Source of the DNA: an uncultured Mycoplasmatales bacterium
GTDB taxonomy: Bacteria; Bacillota_I; Bacilli_A; Mycoplasmatales; Mycoplasmoidaceae
Length of the DNA stretch: 9,885 nucleotides
Assembly (NCBI GenBank): GCA_910578525.1
Contig: CAJTRF010000029.1
Location: 1-9,885, forward strand
Direction of reading: 5' to 3'
Shown: one piece after another, positions 9,001 to 9,885 of the stretch
Layout: each line of letters begins with the position of its first letter
How positions within the stretch are numbered: position 1 is the stretch's first letter
Made by a program: the position numbers and the translations under genes
Notes under the pieces: model-generated
What the model saw: only the letters and a program-made list of their open reading frames with translations
Told to the model about the DNA's origin: nothing
The model's database searches: none

Positions 9001-9838
9001 GATCATTTATACAATTTTTCAAATCTTGATCATCTACGAGAGTTGTCAAGCCAGATATAAAATTTTCGTTTGAAAATATACCTGAGAGAAGCTCAGAGTA
9101 TTTTTGAATAATTGTTTGATATTTTTTGTCATAGATATGATTTCGAATTCCTCTTAATAAGGAAGGAACATTTGCCAATTCAGAAATTATTTGATACCAA
9201 GGTTTATCTAACTCTAACTTTTTATCATAATGATACCAATGTTGTAAAAACTCATAATATATTCTGGCTTCTCTGTAATTAAATAACATCATATAAATTG
9301 TTTGTTCTTCTGGAAGTGGAACTGATTCAATATCAAGAAACACTCCTTTAAAAATTCGTCTCACATCTGCTTCTTTTTGTGTTCTGAAATCTCCAAGTAT
9401 TTCTTCATAATGATTGTCAGGATCTTCTACTGTTGAGGCATAATCGCTCAAAAAAGTTTCTAAGTTTACTTTCCCTGAATCTAAATTAGTAAATCTTGTA
9501 TTTGATAAACCCATATATTCAAAATACATATGAAGATATCCAACAAGACTTTCATATTCTAGTAGGTATCGATCAGGATGTAAAAAATGTTGTGCTCTAA
9601 CCCATGTAATATCTGGACGTGGAAGTCCGAGACTCTCAATTTCTTTAAGTAAAAAATCAGCTTCATCAAGATAAGGCTTTTTATCATTTGGAAAATAAAT
9701 TTTAATCCCATTTTCACCATCAAAGGAACTACATAACTCTACATCAGGGTAAATAAAATCACAAATTGTTACAGTTCTATCATAACAAGTGGCTTGTCTA
9801 ACATTTGTAATATATTCTGGTAATTGAATTTCAGTCAT
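1..9838 (-). CDS. Giant helical Trp- and Asn/Gln-rich protein of unknown function, 3'-incomplete (at least 3279 residues)
   Basis: The frame begins MTEIQLPEYITNVRQ and stays open to the left window edge, so the C-terminus is missing. The start is well fixed: an in-frame TGA lies two codons upstream (9842-9844), an initiator-like element lies 35 bases upstream, and the next in-frame Met is residue 104. I recognise no family. There is no N-terminal signal peptide, no hydrophobic run long enough for a membrane helix, no P-loop (GxxxxGK[ST]) and no kinase or protease motif. The composition is rich in Asn, Gln, Lys, Glu, Tyr and Trp (about 55-60 Trp by eye). Predicted character is mostly alpha-helical, with charged coiled-coil-like stretches and helices of the form LxxLxHxYxxxF. 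Codon use is uniform and AT-rich throughout (TTA, CAA, AAT, GAA, AGA/CGA), so no part looks recently acquired. A cytoplasmic scaffold or cytoskeletal role is inference only. The existence of the gene is near certain; its function is unknown. Confidence 0.93.
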   Translation of the reverse strand, partial: MTEIQLPEYITNVRQATCYDRTVTICDFIYPDVELCSSFDGENGIKIYFPNDKKPYLDEADFLLKEIESLGLPRPDITWVRAQHFLHPDRYLLEYESLVGYLHMYFEYMGLSNTRFTNLDSGKVNLETFLSDYASTVEDPDNHYEEILGDFRTQKEADVRRIFKGVFLDIESVPLPEEQTIYMMLFNYREARIYYEFLQHWYHYDKKLELDKPWYQIISELANVPSLLRGIRNHIYDKKYQTIIQKYSELLSGIFSNENFISGLTTLVDDQDLKNCINDLENLIRRQETDENGNIIEIFPKEAISPEPIDYIECIVLYPNKYPATKQTIKDIVTEINELPDQGVQNGDLLLTIALIKIWNSGKRWLLPSEVYDTIMEFVKQLQAKKLTDCNALRDEKIFPEVHQMLQTFSNSWGQTKVFWSRQISAELATKQIMIGNTELKQRAQDYTEILLNLQKVENIDRKAIEDFISVKVMEYQSKMQTENYATIYHQIILDIVVEIKKINKEMGNKLESGFTNEVNLFKESLNRWAYITEWVYQFEHNPANQTKIATEAWSEYPLSNEAIHKIRNYYGERNIIHEYRYWLGELAYLEAMFHLYNQNWQYTLENFVEKFELLIKRDEIENEALCEIELPKQIQNLQKIEAETGQKQEYLHSEIGLENLKTFTKTMLIRQKYYIFRQIYSDFIKQNAGIESRVMNEFLQRRLEERKKDEKQSAKEMQIQFDLEDAAENAGVETEQLVPEDQQLMNPQLNEDEILNEEDESNWVNNCMQFITNAKQFWQTYCENKNNLIPLFHLDANQLGIIHILNQQRNLINDKSNINERAFQQHIESLAPQFYEIIKKKCVIEYVRWKRNVPPSNIDEEIRKYNVQANDENSINRIVDLFRSDFLKYKPKLQKLYDFLILKTNLPDFDDWSNSIWIETAYEQNLNEWIQQKNEETLYLDDYQKYFSQVVALLRQGLDKYNIKIEMIRKIANQLFPNDINLYVTKDNDDWKQNMNAKINDPNFRGQIQAEIQQWDAKANERLSKIQAILQNQTTAGKVTQDNYQSAKTDFENKFIRNGNIIDSNKDAELQQLLVYSEAQKNEKVTIDKKQEIANLFASYGVPVSDKDLNKYTSDYFMSTNKQLIMTDINTRILREKENRDNADLTEFENKIVPQIQMINTISQVIPRVQAISIDAKRQQIMNTQKNRPAEINIVKGQIQNEINQAFSACQSSQIQHYRTEIQKKIDHTRRSCNLGEEIEKILKTIIIENQTIAKHHENFLAWKSVWDANELTIDNKIKEIVEVIRNQNNSGFNAQTVSNEIFTTICYPNFDQNLVIQKLNQRLEEEKKIKKEKEYQIQINSLKSSFQEAYGREYSEEKWNELVNSKESTEKKIEKISRQIEQKNEQKGNQQLNCVNTINRCFSAAFPDWDPENVNLIIQNFLDLYPNLNSVEDVDNLLKSMEPKFKNCGRVFRLWNKHQFANTYLGLGILQSLNYDLNVLFENVELWEKRNKLFHYSPLSLLRAFLGDKSQQNQNVLQSLASFEQKRRNLERNDEFMRKFNSLSGSLSAEDKEDFLCEIVGHCDQPDDIDQYISLKTDWIQKGYDWKNWDQRKTFEETYNSNNGLEYSSRRIRSIYNQVTPQDNQQIDSLKTLLETNYPEKFSPVYWNEIEDQVFKNDGNQFLSYLEGERVYQDFLKLMPPNVFPPTFKQYYGNQDVHTALRNIQTLFKQKNDFAKTIRGDKELERAVREYNEIADVNDQYTLERILYLEKPTTSLELKNKFQNMLQEKVNGVDRNELLDETIRDIWRSYFPNDLKASSTWRSEFNGNYLAIVAIRKLSQLYHFYHEFHPDEEVNLSKMVKHFGNSIDETQKKLEEYYTQNIEIFNNQWKKNKTLKGYLEEFKDDFGGSVELARKRAYGKFHGNLEHCLKFFKNYKLQRDLETQKTGQVQTDINTFLGQVLSNEDPNTLLDGIESEHNSRTQSQTNWNRNADFRNHGNIKSRLDNDHQIDITYDITWDSNKMYNNYLIPIAEKYYEQITNKKYHPPANLDLSNPATKYQTIVQEAETIREKNENWDITEVQSTLDTYKNQDKINVKITYDELKKKYENPQDALKFLEIEKLKKDILVKLWKPDDEELPRDNKCFKKYFEYQENQLTERLHELRNIVGMFKEDRRESWGSDNFSKILQNYRIYFSEDTLRSSADKCQIYYENDYHKGKTELEYLYNLAHFHKTFQEPYFEKQPSNPTVNEMKETNDAIDIIMNNYKDYKLDSDLTGKIEDYNTYSGKEQQTKLSLVKKFKQDKQKAKIFLDHGTWLGKILSFGDDQLAKSQTVSVEGIAKLKEIYSTKTKDDEAFKSQEFQMKLDEYNALIGDTKTITDMKNDYKTYTNALYAMNSTQIKYELINKYQLQEKDVNDLMADTWSQSYQKLKNKKNDLDTIISNCKSDSEIVSFHDDLKRNYDTTTPILDQLIKDEKYDIPKLYYHILSKLWKRKSGEDVQWKDDNSFQSQNEKLANLLHAFDRRKKAFNENSELLQLVNDPTVPVTQEQLWKRYLYSTKHENDDAKDAIQFMKNEKRKKLYLKKWNELGKKIDEKTWEKFTKEDEREEFFEQMEKEYRQEEKKWNQIGKFIPYYNSYHDDKNQLLDWEQAYQKWEGNYEKAKDEIELSNLAHSYELEFGKKWESQKTKKEQIKYLTKIEDDWLNYYKYHPTFMSVFNDYNNTLTSQAKKLEDVIDKYGSDVNKITIEMSYELLTTRMKAIDPTFKAEEYYKNEDGVQRLENEYKTLQANNNSVLGDSEITGLFDTYKVNYPDDTRKLWNISKDMSHNKTEVKNFFLIKNLIHEIQNDYTKVFNYNDRSNWGSTSTYQVNYLEKERDRLKKELDQLKSIGNINDLVDIYNDMNGFKDASTQKDLKKIFVENDCQYYKTYYYLLAHKYNSINPEKKKALTYSGSGDRACRALEKEIREVEEVESQLKLNKKWKDLTLEEQDMIMKNNKDPVYAIVYLESKDDIKNYYEQHEIPFDFDQTIKKWKKEGRDIHLIPHYLKIVNKITEDDSYYQAINKFKKDYPDELTPDLISKLGNAYEIYKFVVLTPLQKRYAIAFGKSIELSQMMNYAKTLKDKYEVKWGVVDQDLPFDIEIAKIANEARIIQKEYQNTGGIKNKKQVKFEETLAKEKNEEGGNTKEKVIDYIKQIKSDMEQSKLESEQTINENIDRINKDKKDGQKIQKEKFKELSVYSKDLEVINAIIEYLPTYEKHFQKEMTIDDLKKYHSDPKNPDWINVLQIIAFSPLIDDYNSIQ
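160..430 (-). other. Lys/Glu-rich low-complexity segment near the window edge (about residues 3137-3227)
   Basis: This part of the giant protein is dominated by Lys, Glu, Gln and Asn, with strings GGIKNKKQVKFEETLAKEK, NEEGGNTKEK and INKDKKDGQKIQKEKFKEL. The two glycine-containing spots (GGIKN and EEGGN) probably break the helix. Between them and downstream the chain looks like charged helix or coiled coil. A more hydrophobic stretch (INVLQIIAFSPLIDDYN) resumes at the very edge, so the protein does not end in this tail. Confidence 0.35.
1793..2195 (-). other. Tryptophan-studded charged array (about residues 2549-2682)
   Basis: In this part of the giant protein, tryptophans follow one another in similar contexts: KKWNELGKK (W2565), KTWEKF (W2577), KKWNQIGKF (W2604), LDWEQAY (W2627), QKWEGNY (W2634), KKWESQK (W2662) and DDWLNYY (W2682). 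Most are preceded by Lys or Asp and followed by Asn or Glu. Spacings between the K-K/Q-K-W positions are 39, 30 and 28 residues, so the repeat is irregular. Intervening sequence is almost purely Lys/Glu/Gln helix. This is the clearest place to see the recurring Trp motif; its function is unknown. Confidence 0.45.
5660..5890 (-). other. Charged coiled-coil-like segment (about residues 1317-1393)
   Basis: This segment of the giant protein is rich in Glu, Lys and Gln: it opens with LNQRLEEEKKIKKEKEYQIQ and ends with KKIEKISRQIEQKNEQKG. Hydrophobic residues are spaced three or four apart in parts, as in coiled coils. The motif EEKWNELVNS sits in the middle and resembles KKWNELGKK near residue 2565. 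The heptads are short and imperfect, so a single long charged helix is an alternative. Confidence 0.4.
7550..7690 (-). other. Acidic, probably disordered linker (about residues 717-763)
   Basis: This part of the giant protein is dominated by Glu, Asp, Asn and Gln, with strings such as DLEDAAENAGVETEQ and LNEDEILNEEDESN and almost no basic or aromatic residues. It follows directly on a strongly basic helix. Helical, aromatic-rich sequence resumes right after it (NWVNNCMQF). The contrast with both flanks suggests a flexible hinge between the N-terminal module and the long body of the protein. Confidence 0.5.
7700..9838 (-). other. N-terminal module of the giant protein (residues 1 to about 712)
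   Basis: This is a segment of the giant protein, not a separate gene. The first 50 residues alternate in a beta-like way and carry three cysteines (C18, C26, C36) and the string GIKIYFPND. From about residue 55 the chain becomes helical with many aromatic residues (for example YLHMYFEYMG and FNYREARIYYEFLQHWYHY). It is richer in hydrophobic and aromatic residues than the later body and less Lys/Glu-repetitive, so it looks like one or more folded domains. Its end is marked by a basic helix (RRLEERKKDEK, about 700-712) leading into an acidic linker. I recognise no domain family. Confidence 0.4.
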
Positions 9839-9873
9839 TTTTCAATAAAAATAAACATAAAACAACAAATAGT
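9839..9873 (-). other. Putative 5' UTR of the giant gene
   Basis: This is a short T-rich leader between the proposed transcription start and the ATG. It contains an in-frame TGA at 9842-9844 that closes the frame upstream of the start codon. There is no purine-rich Shine-Dalgarno sequence; the bases just before the ATG are TTGAAAA, a eukaryote-like A-rich start context. An ATG lies in the leader at about 9856-9858 (TTTTATGTTT). It is 18 bases upstream of the main ATG and in the same frame, but stops at the TGA after four codons, so it would be a tiny upstream ORF if translated. Confidence 0.45.
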
Positions 9874-9875
9874 GA
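9868..9875 (-). promoter_or_regulatory. Initiator-like core promoter element (TCACTATT)
   Basis: On the minus strand TCACTATT matches the parabasalid initiator consensus TCA+1-Py-(T/A), with the proposed transcription start A at 9873. It lies 35 bases upstream of the ATG, within the short 5' UTR range typical of these protists. No TATA box can be assessed because only ten bases remain upstream. The motif is short and the region is T-rich, so a chance match is possible. The call rests on its position and on the rest of the window looking parabasalid. Confidence 0.5.
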
Positions 9876-9885
9876 AAAATAAATG

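Noticed and set aside
9839..9885. A bacterial giant gene, as in some uncultured bacterial lineages.
   Set aside because: There is no Shine-Dalgarno sequence before the ATG, no signal peptide or adhesin-type repeats, and the leader fits a protist initiator better. It is not fully excluded.

Overview
The window is one gene seen from the antisense side. On the minus strand a single reading frame starts at an ATG at 9838 and runs without any TAA, TAG or TGA to the left edge, where it is still open. That is 3279 complete codons plus one base of the next, about 390 kDa or more of protein, with the C-terminus and stop codon outside the window. I read the whole frame codon by codon; it stays in phase from end to end, so no frameshift or intron has to be assumed. 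I see no second gene, RNA gene, mobile element, CRISPR array or nucleotide-level tandem repeat.

Organism: base composition is about 27% G+C by eye. The start has no Shine-Dalgarno sequence, and the 5' leader is short and T-rich. At 9868-9875 (minus) lies TCACTATT, which fits the parabasalid initiator element (TCA+1-Py-T/A) and would give a 35-base 5' UTR. Together with an intronless giant ORF in the standard code, this suggests a parabasalid protist, with the strong preference for TTA leucine codons and AT-rich third positions more like Tritrichomonas than Trichomonas vaginalis. This is inference; an Entamoeba-like or another AT-rich eukaryote is not excluded.

Layout of the protein, N- to C-terminal (window right to left): residues 1 to about 700 look globular and mainly helical after a short beta-like start with three cysteines. 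A basic helix followed by an acidic linker lies at about 700-765. A long helical, Asn/Gln/Lys/Glu-rich body follows, with a coiled-coil-like charged segment at about 1317-1393, a tryptophan-studded array at about 2549-2682, and a Lys/Glu-rich tail region from about 3137 onward. No signal peptide, membrane span, enzyme motif or named domain is recognisable. Very degenerate Trp- and Leu/Tyr/Phe-anchored units recur through the protein and suggest an ancient helical repeat architecture. A structural or scaffolding role in the cytoplasm or cytoskeleton is possible but is a guess.
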